A stretch of DNA of 64,000 nt from an uncultured SAR116 cluster alpha proteobacterium (GTDB lineage: Bacteria > Pseudomonadota > Alphaproteobacteria > Puniceispirillales > Marisalimonadaceae), in contig CACNRW010000001.1 in the NCBI GenBank assembly GCA_902622875.1, positions 1-64,000 on the forward strand, written 5' to 3'. The number at the start of each line of letters is the position of its first letter. Position 1 is the stretch's first letter. The notes below the pieces were generated by a model. That model had not been told where the DNA came from and ran no database searches. It saw nothing but the letters and a program-made list of their open reading frames with translations. Of this stretch, positions 18,794 to 27,720 are shown piece by piece. The position numbers and the translations under genes were made by a program.

Positions 18794-19566
18794 TGTTATC
18801 AACGAGGGTCATTGCTTGTCTCGATGTTCACGATGGAAGAACAGTTAAAGGTATTAATTTTGTAGGCCTAAAAGATGCTGGTGATCCAGTAGAACAAGCT
18901 AATGTATATAGTAAAACAGGTGCAGATGAAATTTGCTTTTTAGATATTTCTGCCACACATGAAAAAAGAAAAACTATGTTAGATGTAATTTCAAAGACTG
19001 CAAAATCTTGCTTTGTTCCTCTCACCGTAGGAGGTGGTGTAAAAAATTTAGATAATTTTTGTGAATTGTTAAATTGTGGAGCAGATAAAGTATCAGTCAA
19101 TTCATCAGCTGTATCCAATCCAAATATCATTAGAGAATCTTCTGACAAATTTGGGAATCAATGTGTAGTATTAGCAATTGACGCTATTGAGAATAAAGCA
19201 ATGTCTTCTGGATATGAGGTAACCACACATGGAGGAAGACAAAAGACAAATATAGATGTTTTAAATTGGGCAATACAGGGAGTTAGAAATGGTGCGGGTG
19301 AAATCTTATTAACTTCAATGAATGCCGACGGAATGAAGACAGGCTATAATCTTCAACTAACTAAGTTAATTTCTGAGAATGTGTCTGTTCCCGTAATAGC
19401 TTCAGGAGGAGCTGGTAATCCTAAAGATATGGTAGATGTAGTGCTTAAATCTGGTGCATCCGCAGTTTTAGCCGCGTCAATTTTTCACTTTGGAATTCAT
19501 TCAATATTCACAGTTAAAAAAGAAATGTCTAAAAATGGTATTCAGGTAAGAGGCTGCGAAAATTAA
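18793..19566 (+). CDS. hisF: Imidazole glycerol phosphate synthase, cyclase subunit HisF
   Basis: Uses ammonia from HisH and PRFAR to make imidazoleglycerol phosphate and AICAR. Barrel protein with catalytic Asp11 (ACLDVHDGRTVKG) and Asp near 130 (VVLAIDAIENK), plus phosphate-binding VGGGVKN and IASGGAGN loops. Length of 257 residues is standard. It starts on the last base of hisA and ends 1 nt before hisE. Confidence 0.97.
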   Translation: MLSTRVIACLDVHDGRTVKGINFVGLKDAGDPVEQANVYSKTGADEICFLDISATHEKRKTMLDVISKTAKSCFVPLTVGGGVKNLDNFCELLNCGADKVSVNSSAVSNPNIIRESSDKFGNQCVVLAIDAIENKAMSSGYEVTTHGGRQKTNIDVLNWAIQGVRNGAGEILLTSMNADGMKTGYNLQLTKLISENVSVPVIASGGAGNPKDMVDVVLKSGASAVLAASIFHFGIHSIFTVKKEMSKNGIQVRGCEN

Positions 19567-19567
19567 A

Positions 19568-19882
19568 ATGAACGACAAATTTATAAAAGAAATGTTTGAT
19601 GATTTAAGAAAAAGAAAAAGTACTAATCAAAATAAATCCTATACAGCACATTTAATAAATAATCCTGAATTATTAGCCAAAAAAATTGGAGAAGAATCCT
19701 CAGAGTTAATAATTGACTTCATAAAAAAAAACAAAGAAGGGATCATAAATGAATCTGCAGATTTGATGTATCACTTAATTGTTTTGTGGATTTCAGTTGG
19801 TGTAGACCCTCAAGATATTTGGAAAGAATTATCCAATAGAAAGCTCAAATCTGGGTTTGAAGAAAAAAATAGCAGGAGTTGA
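19568..19882 (+). CDS. hisE: Phosphoribosyl-ATP pyrophosphohydrolase HisE
   Basis: Hydrolyses phosphoribosyl-ATP to phosphoribosyl-AMP, the second step of histidine synthesis. The MazG-like all-alpha fold shows the metal-binding KKIGEESSELIIDF and NESADLMYHLIVLW helices with the expected acidic residues. At 104 residues it is the free-standing HisE of alphaproteobacteria; the partner HisI is not in this window. Placed directly after hisF. Confidence 0.95.
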   Translation: MNDKFIKEMFDDLRKRKSTNQNKSYTAHLINNPELLAKKIGEESSELIIDFIKKNKEGIINESADLMYHLIVLWISVGVDPQDIWKELSNRKLKSGFEEKNSRS

Positions 19883-19885
19883 AAA

Positions 19886-20251
19886 ATGAACAAAAGTTAT
19901 GACAAAAATAATATTTTTGCTAAAATTTTAAGATCAGAGACACCTTGTCATAAGGTGCTTGAAAACGATCATGCCTTAGCTTTTTGTGATATTAATCCAC
20001 AGTCACCTATCCATATTTTAATTATACCTAAAAACGCTTACCTAAATTTTCATGATTTCACAGAAAATGCGTCAATTAAAGAAATAGAATTATTATGGAA
20101 ATTAGTAAGTGAGGTAGTAAAGTTAAAAAAGATTTCAAAACAAGGATTTCGTATTATTTCAAACTCTGGAGTTGATGGTAACCAAGATGTACCTCATTTT
20201 CACGTTCATTTACTAGGCGGCAAAAATTTGGGTAGAATGATGAATTTATAA
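19886..20251 (+). CDS. hinT: HIT family nucleotide-binding protein (HinT-like)
   Basis: Histidine-triad purine nucleoside phosphoramidase. The catalytic motif is HFHVHLLGG near the C-terminus, and the N-terminal IFAKILRSETPCHKVLEND segment is typical of the HinT branch. 121 residues, full length. An AGGAG Shine-Dalgarno sits 7 nt before the ATG. In many alphaproteobacteria it follows hisE, as here. Its 3' end overlaps that of gshB on the other strand by 6 nt. Confidence 0.93.
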   Translation: MNKSYDKNNIFAKILRSETPCHKVLENDHALAFCDINPQSPIHILIIPKNAYLNFHDFTENASIKEIELLWKLVSEVVKLKKISKQGFRIISNSGVDGNQDVPHFHVHLLGGKNLGRMMNL

Positions 20252-21199
20252 ACTTAATTTTTTTTCTATAAAGTCCCAAAATATTTCTTCAATCGCTATT
20301 GAGTCATAAGCCTTTATTTCTCTAATACCAGTTGGTGAAGTTACATTTATTTCAGTTATATAGTTACCAATAATATCTATTCCTACAAAATACAATCCTT
20401 TATCTTTTAAAGACTGTGAAATTTCATTACAAATATACCTATCTCTGCTTGTTAAAGTTGTTTTTTCTGGCTTTCCTCCAACATGCATATTAGATCTACT
20501 TTCCCCTTTTTTAGGAATTCTATTAATAGCACCTGCGACCATACCGTTGACTAGAATAATTCTTTTATCTCCATTTCTAACATCACTTAAATATTCCTGT
20601 ACCATAAGAGGTTCGCTGTTTTTGGTAAAGAACATTTCCAAAATAGAATGAAAATTTTCATCTTTAGGAAGGACATGAAAGACACCTTGTCCACCATTGC
20701 CATATAGTGGTTTAATTATAATATCTTTATACTCATCTCTAAAGTCACGAATAACTTTTGGATTTCTAGATATTAAAGTTTTTGGCATTAAATGAGAGAA
20801 ATTTGTAACAAATATCTTCTCTGGAGCATTTCTTACTTCATAAGGATTATTAACAACTAAAACTGAACTTGATAGTTTTTCTAAAATATGTGTTGCTGTA
20901 ATATAAGACATATTAAAAGGTGGATCTTGTCTCATCAATATTACATCATAACAAATTAACGGTGAGATTATTTTTTCATGATATTTATAGTCATGATTTT
21001 GATCAAAAGAAGATAAGTCTATCCTACAAATATTTGCAAAAACTTGTCCTGATTTTAAAAAAAGGTCGTCTGGTTTAAAAAAACTTACTTCGTGTTTCCT
21101 ACACTGAGCTTCAAGAGCAAGGGCGAATGTTGTATCACCATTAAGGTCAAGTTCTTCAAAAGGATCCATAAGAAATGCAACTTTTAAATTGCCTTTCAT
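20246..21199 (-). CDS. gshB: Glutathione synthetase
   Basis: ATP-grasp enzyme joining gamma-glutamylcysteine and glycine to form glutathione. N-terminal MDPFEELDLNGDTTFALALEAQ and the ATP-grasp motifs IIIKPLYGNGGQGVF and FVGIDIIGNYITEINVTSPTGIREI match the proteobacterial family. The 317-residue length is normal. The start overlaps the stop of the BON gene by ATGA. gshA is not in the window. Confidence 0.97.
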   Translation of the reverse strand: MKGNLKVAFLMDPFEELDLNGDTTFALALEAQCRKHEVSFFKPDDLFLKSGQVFANICRIDLSSFDQNHDYKYHEKIISPLICYDVILMRQDPPFNMSYITATHILEKLSSSVLVVNNPYEVRNAPEKIFVTNFSHLMPKTLISRNPKVIRDFRDEYKDIIIKPLYGNGGQGVFHVLPKDENFHSILEMFFTKNSEPLMVQEYLSDVRNGDKRIILVNGMVAGAINRIPKKGESRSNMHVGGKPEKTTLTSRDRYICNEISQSLKDKGLYFVGIDIIGNYITEINVTSPTGIREIKAYDSIAIEEIFWDFIEKKLSL

Positions 21200-21771
21200 C
21201 TTATATCATCATTTAAAATAATGTAATTATAAACTTCCTTTACAAATCGTGCGCTCGATGCATGGTTTTTCACCAGAAGCATCTCTTCTTTACTGCTTGC
21301 AACTCCGCTTAAATAGACTTTGTCGTTTACTACATCTATTGAATAGTTCAAACTATTAATTCCTTTATCTTGCATTAATCTTGCTCTTATCTCCCCCATT
21401 GAAGCAACATCTCTAGCAATATTTTTAATCAATGAGGTGTCAGTTATTTGTATCTCATTATTTACCTCATTTACTCCTCTTACAGTCCAAGCTAGCTTAG
21501 TAAATTCAATTTTGTCGTTTGGATTTTTTACTTTACCAGTAATTAACACGGAGCCGTTATTAACAAAAATTCTAGTATTACTTATCAAATTTTTATCTAG
21601 TTTAAAAATTAAATTTGATATTTTAGTTTTTATAATATTGTCATTTATTGATGTAGCTAAACCTTTTTCTTTTGCAGCAGCCCCTAGTGATACCATACCT
21701 ACAGAACCTATAAATGGACCACATGATTGTAAAAAAAAAGTAACAATTGATATAAACAATAAATTTTTCAT
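21196..21771 (-). CDS. BON-domain lipoprotein (DolP-like)
   Basis: Envelope lipoprotein with a signal ending in the lipobox LQSC and two BON repeats (about residues 45-110 and 120-185), a phospholipid-binding fold. The arrangement resembles DolP (YraP), an outer-membrane protein that protects envelope integrity. An in-frame GTG lies at 21780, but the ATG at 21771 has AGGAG 8 nt upstream and a better signal peptide. Neighbours support the call: rsmI lies upstream and an LpoA-type gene is divergent, the same set of functions as the enterobacterial rsmI-lpoA-yraN-diaA-dolP cluster. Coupled to gshB by ATGA. Confidence 0.85.
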   Translation of the reverse strand: MKNLLFISIVTFFLQSCGPFIGSVGMVSLGAAAKEKGLATSINDNIIKTKISNLIFKLDKNLISNTRIFVNNGSVLITGKVKNPNDKIEFTKLAWTVRGVNEVNNEIQITDTSLIKNIARDVASMGEIRARLMQDKGINSLNYSIDVVNDKVYLSGVASSKEEMLLVKNHASSARFVKEVYNYIILNDDIR

Positions 21772-21801
21772 ATTTAACACTCCTGTCTAATCAAGTTAAT
21801 T

Positions 21802-22722
21802 TCATTGTTTTTTTTTAATTATCAATTCTTTAATTCTCATTGCTTCATTGTAAATTAATTTTCTTGGAAAATTAGTTTCATCAACTGTCATTATGACTGT
21901 ATCACGAAGAGAAAATTTTTGAAGTTTCTTTTTAATATCCACCCTTAATGTTTCCATATTCAATTCACTTTTTTTATCAAATCCATCAATTATAATTACA
22001 ATTTCTCCCTTTAAAGGTACATTATTCATTTGTTTTTTTTCAATCAAATCTTGAATATTGTTCAAGTGACCAGAAATAATGTCTTCATGAATTTTTGTTA
22101 ATTCTCTAGCGATAGTAATTTTTCTATTTCCATAGATCTTAAGCATTATTTCAAGAGTATTTATTAACCTTACACAAGTATCAAACCATACTCCTGTCAT
22201 AGAATAAGATTTGGTTGTGGTAAACTGTTTTATTTTACCATTTTTCTTTGGTGAAACAAAACCTCCAAAATAAAATTGATTTGTTGGAATTCCAGATAAT
22301 ATTAATCCATTTATTAAAGAAGAAGGACCTGGAGCGTGGGTAATTCTCACATTATTTGAATAACATTCTTGAACGAGTTTGTATCCAGGGTCTGATATTA
22401 ATGGGGTTCCAGCATCGCTTACTAAGCCTATAGTTTTATTCAAGAGAAGTTGTTTTAACACATATGGTCTTTTTGTTGCAGCATTATTATCATTATACGA
22501 TATCATATTTTTACGATTAATGTTGAGGTGCACAAGTAATTTTTTAGTTTTTCTTGTATCTTCACATAATAATATATCTACAAAATTTAATAGTTTAATG
22601 GCTCTTAAGCTAATATCATCAAAATTTCCAATTGGTGTAGCTATAATATAAAGACATCCTCTTTTATCTTTTATTTCATAGTCATCTGAATTTTTTGAAT
22701 ACTCTTTACTTAACTTTTTCAA
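21802..22722 (-). CDS. rsmI: 16S rRNA 2'-O-ribose C1402 methyltransferase RsmI
   Basis: SAM-dependent methyltransferase that modifies C1402 in the ribosomal P site. Tetrapyrrole-methylase fold with family motifs LYIIATPIGNFDDISLRA, LCEDTRKTKKLL and GLVSDAGTPLISDPGY. 306 residues, slightly long because of a charged N-terminal extension. The start is TTG (22722-22720), preceded by AAGG at a good distance and with no ATG before the conserved region. Divergent from the LppC gene with only 31 bp between. Confidence 0.96.
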   Translation of the reverse strand: MKKLSKEYSKNSDDYEIKDKRGCLYIIATPIGNFDDISLRAIKLLNFVDILLCEDTRKTKKLLVHLNINRKNMISYNDNNAATKRPYVLKQLLLNKTIGLVSDAGTPLISDPGYKLVQECYSNNVRITHAPGPSSLINGLILSGIPTNQFYFGGFVSPKKNGKIKQFTTTKSYSMTGVWFDTCVRLINTLEIMLKIYGNRKITIARELTKIHEDIISGHLNNIQDLIEKKQMNNVPLKGEIVIIIDGFDKKSELNMETLRVDIKKKLQKFSLRDTVIMTVDETNFPRKLIYNEAMRIKELIIKKKQ

Positions 22723-22753
22723 TAGATTACCTTAATCGTGATAATAAAATGTT

Positions 22754-24328
22754 ATGTGTATTTTCATGTTTAGATTAAATTTTAAATATAATCTTATTAT
22801 ATATTTTTGTATATTATTAATGATGAGTGGATGTCAAAACACTACAGAGAAATTGATTGTAGAAAATAAAATTTCAACAAAACTTTCAAAAAAAGACAAG
22901 TTAACTTTGAGAAACGAAAAATTTCTAAAAAATAAAATTTTTGAAAAAGCTGAAATTTTAGAAAAAAGTGAAATTTTAGAAAAAAATGAAATTTTAGAAA
23001 AAAGTGAAAATTTAGAAAAAAATGAAAATTTAGAAAAAAGTGAGATTGTTATAAGTAATAAAGAAAACTTATTAAATCAAAAAGACAATGATGTTATTTT
23101 TGAGTTTAAAAATGAAAGATTACTTCATGGCAGAGACAATTTTAAGGTAATAGAAAAAGAAAAAACTAAAAAGGCGTTATCAGCAGTCTATAAAATGTTA
23201 AAACAAAATATAAGTTCAAACAATTATAGCTTAAACTTGAAAAATAGCGACAAAATTCAACTAGAAAATAAATATTTTCATATAAAACAAGATGGTTTGA
23301 TTTACAAAAATATATTAGCCTTTCTTCCCTTAACTGGGCCTTATTCTAATTATGGCATTAAAACAAGAAAAGCTTTAGATCTTAGTGTCCTGTATTATGG
23401 TAGCAATGAAATTAAAATACTTTATTTTGATACTGGCAAAAACATAGAGGAAATGGACTTAAGAAAATTATTTGACAATATAAGTCCTAATTTTATTATT
23501 GGACCATTAAGAAGAGAAATTTTATTAAGAATTAAACCTATAGCTAAATCTAAATCTATACCAATACTTACATTTTCAAATGATACATCATTAAGAGAAA
23601 ACAATATCTGGTCGTTAGGATTTTCTCCGGAAGAACAAGTAGAGAGTGTCATTTCATGTGCCCTAAGTCATGGATATGAGAATTTTGGTTTAGTAGCACC
23701 GGATAATCTGTATGGCAGAATTTTAACTAAAGCATCAATAGATCTAATAAGTGTCTCAAGAAAAAATAAATATGACACAATTTTACTTTCTAATGATCAA
23801 ATAAACTACAAACCAAAGTTATTTTCAATTTTAAAACGATTTTTAAAGTATAATGAAAATCAAGCTGAACATAGAAGATTTGACTCAATTCTTATAGGTG
23901 GTAGTAGAGAATTTATTTTAGAGATAGCACCGTTATTAGCATTTTTTAATGTAGATTCAAGGCATGTAAAGATTTTAGGTACTGAAAAGTTTAATCTTAA
24001 AGAAATAAGAAATGAACCTTCGTTAGAAAAGGCCTGGTTTCCTGTCATACTAAGTAAAAATGATAAGGGTTTTAAACTTTTTTGGCAAGAAACGTGGGGT
24101 GAAGACATTAATTATTTTTCAAACGCAGGCTTTGACTCAGGTGTTATTGGTATAAACTATACTAATATAAAAAAAGATTCCACAAGGACTATAAAAAACA
24201 TTTTAGGTCCAATAACAGGCTCAACTTTCCAAAATGGTGGCTATGTAAAAAAACCTATTCACGTCATGCAAATAGAAAATTTAGGTAAATTAACTAACAT
24301 AAAAAAATGTAATAATTTTAAGAATTAG
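22754..24328 (+). CDS. LppC/LpoA-type lipoprotein, penicillin-binding protein activator
   Basis: Envelope lipoprotein with a membrane-signal and lipobox (MMSGC). The C-terminal two thirds (from about residue 190, LAFLPLTGPYSNYGIKTRKALDLS) is a type I periplasmic-binding fold like the C-terminal domain of LpoA, which activates a class A penicillin-binding protein. Between residues about 61 and 96 there is a highly charged repeat, five 6-residue units of E-I/N-L-E-K-S/N. An alternative start at 22766 is possible. Synteny with rsmI, as in enterobacteria, supports the family. Activation of a PBP is inferred from homology only; the N-terminal TPR domain of E. coli LpoA is not recognisable. Confidence 0.8.
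   Translation: MCIFMFRLNFKYNLIIYFCILLMMSGCQNTTEKLIVENKISTKLSKKDKLTLRNEKFLKNKIFEKAEILEKSEILEKNEILEKSENLEKNENLEKSEIVISNKENLLNQKDNDVIFEFKNERLLHGRDNFKVIEKEKTKKALSAVYKMLKQNISSNNYSLNLKNSDKIQLENKYFHIKQDGLIYKNILAFLPLTGPYSNYGIKTRKALDLSVLYYGSNEIKILYFDTGKNIEEMDLRKLFDNISPNFIIGPLRREILLRIKPIAKSKSIPILTFSNDTSLRENNIWSLGFSPEEQVESVISCALSHGYENFGLVAPDNLYGRILTKASIDLISVSRKNKYDTILLSNDQINYKPKLFSILKRFLKYNENQAEHRRFDSILIGGSREFILEIAPLLAFFNVDSRHVKILGTEKFNLKEIRNEPSLEKAWFPVILSKNDKGFKLFWQETWGEDINYFSNAGFDSGVIGINYTNIKKDSTRTIKNILGPITGSTFQNGGYVKKPIHVMQIENLGKLTNIKKCNNFKN
22952..23041 (+). repeat. Five tandem 18-bp repeats inside the LppC-type gene
   Basis: Five units of 18 bp (22952, 22970, 22988, 23006, 23024) differ at only one or two positions and stay in frame; a degenerate sixth precedes them at 22934. 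Units alternate serine and asparagine at the sixth residue, so the array also has a 36-bp period. Likely a coiled or flexible linker that can change length by slippage. Confidence 0.95.
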
Positions 24329-25490
24329 TCAAAAAATCGATAATACTATTCAATTTAATCATATAATTTTTATTAACTCTTAAAATACCATCTTTAATTA
24401 TTATTATTTTTTGTTCTTCTAATTTTTTAAAAGCATTGTTTTGTATGATAGATTCATCATATAATTTTGAAGTCTCTATTCCTTCACATAATCTAAGTCC
24501 CATTGTCAGAGTGTCAATATCAGAAGTCGTATTATTAAAAAAATTAATTTTTTCAAATTCTGATTTATACATATTTTTAGACAACCATCTTTTTGGATTT
24601 TTATAGTTTTGGTACTCAACACGGCTATTATTTGATTTTGAAGACCATAATCTTCCGTATGCGCCTGGGCCAATTCCTATCCAGTTTTGTGATTTCCAAT
24701 AGCTTAAGTTATGTTTACACTGAAAACCATGTTTGGCATGATTTGATATTTCATACTTTGAAAAGTTTTGATCATTCAATATTTCATTGGAAATTTCATA
24801 GAAATTAGCAGCTTTGTTATCATCAATTTTATTAAACAACCCTTTTTTATAATTGGTAAAAAACTTTGTGCCTTCTTCAATAGTTAATTGATAAAGTGAT
24901 ATATGCTGTAAATCATTATTTCTAAGAAAAACTTTTAATTCGTTTGTCCAGTTTATAATTTGTTGACCATGAAAAGCATATATCAAATCTACAGATACAT
25001 TATTAAAGGTTTTAATTGCATGTTCTACTGCTAATTGTGCATCTTCAGTATTATGCAGCCTACCTAGAAGTTTTAAATTATCATCATTCAGTGACTGTAC
25101 TCCGATAGATAATCTATTAATACCTAATTTTTTTAAATCACAAAATTTATCTTTTTCATATGAAGTAGGATTAGCTTCAAGAGAAATTTCAATGCATTTA
25201 TTATATCCAAACAAATCAAAAGAAGTTTTCAAAATACTTTCTATTATTTCCAAAGGCATTAGAGAAGGAGTTCCACCCCCAAAAAAAATAGTATTTAATT
25301 TTTTAGTACTTACATCATGTTCAGATAATTGCTCTTTCATTGAATACAATTGATTGGTGTAAGAATTTATCCAATGTGCTGATTCAATATTTTCATTTAC
25401 ATGAGAATTAAAATCACAATAAGGACATTTAGATTCACAATAAGGCCAATGAACGTAGAGACTCAAAAAATTATTTTCATTTCTATTCAA
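24318..25490 (-). CDS. hemW: Haem chaperone HemW (radical SAM)
   Basis: Radical-SAM-fold protein that delivers haem; once annotated as oxygen-independent coproporphyrinogen oxidase. The cluster motif is CESKCPYC (CxxxCxxC) in YVHWPYCESKCPYCDF, near residue 18, followed by FFGGGTPSLM. It lacks the extra N-terminal residues of true HemN. The start is TTG overlapping the rdgB stop as TTGA. 390 residues. Its 3' end overlaps the LppC-type gene by 11 nt. Confidence 0.95.
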   Translation of the reverse strand: MNRNENNFLSLYVHWPYCESKCPYCDFNSHVNENIESAHWINSYTNQLYSMKEQLSEHDVSTKKLNTIFFGGGTPSLMPLEIIESILKTSFDLFGYNKCIEISLEANPTSYEKDKFCDLKKLGINRLSIGVQSLNDDNLKLLGRLHNTEDAQLAVEHAIKTFNNVSVDLIYAFHGQQIINWTNELKVFLRNNDLQHISLYQLTIEEGTKFFTNYKKGLFNKIDDNKAANFYEISNEILNDQNFSKYEISNHAKHGFQCKHNLSYWKSQNWIGIGPGAYGRLWSSKSNNSRVEYQNYKNPKRWLSKNMYKSEFEKINFFNNTTSDIDTLTMGLRLCEGIETSKLYDESIIQNNAFKKLEEQKIIIIKDGILRVNKNYMIKLNSIIDFLTNS

Positions 25491-26104
25491 CGTTTTAAAC
25501 TAGGAAAACAAAAGTTTATTAATTTTTTGAAAGCTATTGATCTATGACTTATTTTATGTTTAAGAAGAGGATCCATCTCAGCAAAAGTAATATTATATCC
25601 CAATGGTTTAAAAATAGGGTCGTAACCAAAACCCTTTTTTCCTCTTGGAGGCCAAGTATATTTTCCATTTACTTGTCCAGAAACTGTTACATCAAATCCA
25701 TCGGGCCAAGATATTGATAAAGCACAAATAAACTGACATACATAGTTAGGGTCTTTTTTTTCTTTGATAGCTTTATTAATATTACACATAGCCAAATTAA
25801 AATCTTTATTTAAACCAGCCCACCTTGCTGAGTAAATACCAGGTTCTCCGTTTAGATCATCAAAGCATATTCCACTATCATCTGAAATGCTTGGTAAACC
25901 TGTTTTATGGGTTACAAAGGCAGATTTAATCAGAGCATTTTCTTCAAATGTTACACCGTTTTCAAATGGCTCTTCTAGATCGAAATCATGTGCAGAAAGG
26001 ATTTCAATATTTAATGGGGCCAATAAGTCTGATATCTCGATTATTTTTCCTTTATTATGGCTGGCAATAACTAATTTTTTATGATTAAAAACACGCTTTT
26101 CCAT
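25487..26104 (-). CDS. rdgB: XTP/dITP pyrophosphatase RdgB
   Basis: House-cleaning enzyme that removes non-canonical purine nucleotides (dITP, XTP). Motifs KLVIASHNKGKIIEIS, SDDSGICFDDLNGEPGIYSARWAG and GFGYDPIF are all present; the acidic and lysine residues for Mg and triphosphate binding are intact. 205 residues. It lies between rph and hemW, the common rph-rdgB-hemW order, and is 5 nt downstream of rph. Confidence 0.97.
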   Translation of the reverse strand: MEKRVFNHKKLVIASHNKGKIIEISDLLAPLNIEILSAHDFDLEEPFENGVTFEENALIKSAFVTHKTGLPSISDDSGICFDDLNGEPGIYSARWAGLNKDFNLAMCNINKAIKEKKDPNYVCQFICALSISWPDGFDVTVSGQVNGKYTWPPRGKKGFGYDPIFKPLGYNITFAEMDPLLKHKISHRSIAFKKLINFCFPSLKR

Positions 26105-26109
26105 AAAAA

Positions 26110-26835
26110 CTAATCTAAATTTAGTGCATTTCTTTGAATTTTAAAAATACTATTTGTACCATATTCAGCTAATTGTAGTAGATTTAAAAATTGTTCTTTA
26201 TTAAAAGGATTTTGTTCTGCAGTAGTTTGTATCTCAACAATACCACTATTAGCTGTCATAACAAAGTTTCCATCAGTTTCTGCAGTTGAGTCCTCTAGAT
26301 AATCAAGATCAATTATTTCTTGATTATTCCAAATACCGCAAGAAATTGCACTAATTTGATCAAAGATTGGATTTTCTTGAACTTTTCCAGATTTCAGTAA
26401 AAAATTAACTGCTTCATAAAGTGCAACCCAAGCTCCAGTAATAGATGCTGTTCTAGTTCCACCATCTGCCTGAATTACGTCACAATCTACTTTAATCTGA
26501 TTTTCTCCTAACTTTTTCAAATCAACAATTGACCTCAATGATCTTCCAATTAATCGTTGTATTTCTTGGGTGCGACCAGAAGGTTTTCCTTTGGCAACCT
26601 CCCTATCCATTCTAGAATGTGTTGATCTTGGAAGCATGCCATATTCAGCTGTAATCCAACCTTTTCCTGAGTTTCTTAACCATGGCGGTAATTTGGTATC
26701 AACTGAAGCTGTACAAAAAACATGTGTGTTTCCAAATTTTGCCATACACGAGCCTTCAGCATAAGGAGAAACTTGAGATTCCAATTTTATCTCTCTCATT
26801 TCATTATATTGCCTATTTGAGGGTCTTTTAAACAT
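26110..26835 (-). CDS. rph: Ribonuclease PH
   Basis: Phosphorolytic 3'-5' exoribonuclease that trims tRNA 3' ends. Diagnostic segments are [11 protein letters not shown] at the N-terminus, [27 protein letters not shown] and [20 protein letters not shown]. 241 residues, full length. First gene of the rph-rdgB-hemW transcript, diverging from grpE across a 154-bp gap. Together with pnp at the right end, the window encodes two related phosphorolytic RNases. Confidence 0.98.
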   Translation of the reverse strand: MFKRPSNRQYNEMREIKLESQVSPYAEGSCMAKFGNTHVFCTASVDTKLPPWLRNSGKGWITAEYGMLPRSTHSRMDREVAKGKPSGRTQEIQRLIGRSLRSIVDLKKLGENQIKVDCDVIQADGGTRTASITGAWVALYEAVNFLLKSGKVQENPIFDQISAISCGIWNNQEIIDLDYLEDSTAETDGNFVMTANSGIVEIQTTAEQNPFNKEQFLNLLQLAEYGTNSIFKIQRNALNLD

Positions 26836-26925
26836 AAATATTTCCCATGACTTAGAAAAATTGAAAGTTATTATTATCCCAAAATAAATTAAAGTTCTAT
26901 ATCTAAATATTATAAATTACTACCT

Positions 26926-26954
26926 CTTGCAAATTTCATAAAGATTCACTATTT
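26926..26954 (+). promoter_or_regulatory. Candidate sigma-32 (RpoH) promoter for grpE
   Basis: CTTGCAA (26926-26932) followed after 14 nt by CACTATTT (26947-26954) resembles the heat-shock promoter CTTGAAA-N13-17-CCCCATNT with two mismatches in the -10. It ends 35 nt before the grpE start. No hrcA gene or CIRCE inverted repeat is visible here, which favours RpoH control. Confidence 0.45.
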
Positions 26955-26989
26955 GACTTCAATATATCAACCATTCGTGGAGTCATAAG

Positions 26990-27631
26990 TTGTCTGAAAA
27001 AAAAAATAAATCCAAAAATGATAATGAAAAAAATTCTCATGACGAAAATTCAGATGAAACCGTAAAAGATTCAAATAAAGACATTACTGAAGTTAATGAT
27101 AATCAAAACGATGAATCCCATGAAGAAGTTAATGAAAACCTTGAAAAACAAATTTTAGATTTAAAAGATCAATTAATGCGAACATTAGCTGATAGTGAAA
27201 ACTTAAGAAAAAGAACTATTAAAGAAATAGAGCATGCTAAAAAATACAGCCATGTTACGTTTGTAAGAGATCTAGTTTCATCTGTTGATAACTTGCAAAG
27301 GGCTTTACAATCCGTTCCCGATGATAAGTCCCAACTATCTGAACCTATAAAAAACTTAATTATTGGTTTAGATATTGTTGAGAAAGAAATAATTACTACA
27401 TTTGAAAAGCATAATTTGAAGCAAATCTATCCATTAGGTGAAAAGTTTGATTATAACTTACATCAAGCTATGTTCGAGGTTCCTACTAGTGATACTGAAC
27501 CTGGTATCGTTGTTGAGGTTTCTCAAAAAGGTTATTTATTACACGATAGACTAGTTAGACCTGCAATGGTTGGTATTTCAAAAAAAATAGAAGAAAAAAA
27601 AATTAAAGATAAAAAACCAGATGAGATTTAA
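26990..27631 (+). CDS. grpE: Nucleotide exchange factor GrpE
   Basis: Releases ADP from DnaK in the Hsp70 cycle. The first 55 residues are highly acidic and disordered, then a long coiled coil (LEKQILDLKDQLMRTLADSENLRKR) and the C-terminal beta domain with VVEVSQKGYLLHDRLVRPAMVGIS. The start is TTG at 26990, supported by GGAG 7 nt upstream; no ATG is available. 213 residues. Together with dnaK and dnaJ it forms a complete Hsp70 set; dapB follows. Confidence 0.96.
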   Translation: MSEKKNKSKNDNEKNSHDENSDETVKDSNKDITEVNDNQNDESHEEVNENLEKQILDLKDQLMRTLADSENLRKRTIKEIEHAKKYSHVTFVRDLVSSVDNLQRALQSVPDDKSQLSEPIKNLIIGLDIVEKEIITTFEKHNLKQIYPLGEKFDYNLHQAMFEVPTSDTEPGIVVEVSQKGYLLHDRLVRPAMVGISKKIEEKKIKDKKPDEI

Positions 27632-27657
27632 TTATTAATAATTTAATTTTTTATAAT

Positions 27658-27685
27658 CTTGTAAATTCAACAACTTAACCCATAT
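27658..27685 (+). promoter_or_regulatory. Candidate sigma-32 (RpoH) promoter for dnaK
   Basis: CTTGTAA (27658-27664), 13-nt spacer, then ACCCATAT (27678-27685), which fits CTTGAAA-N13-CCCCATNT with one mismatch in each box. It lies 35 nt upstream of the dnaK ATG in the 89-bp gap after grpE, so dnaK probably has its own heat-inducible start besides read-through. Confidence 0.6.
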
Positions 27686-27720
27686 AAAGTGTGTTGATAA
27701 TTCAAATTAGGGAGTTTTAA

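Noticed and set aside
22934-23041. Short regular repeats that could suggest a CRISPR array
   Set aside because: Units are adjacent 18-mers with no spacers and lie in frame inside a lipoprotein gene.
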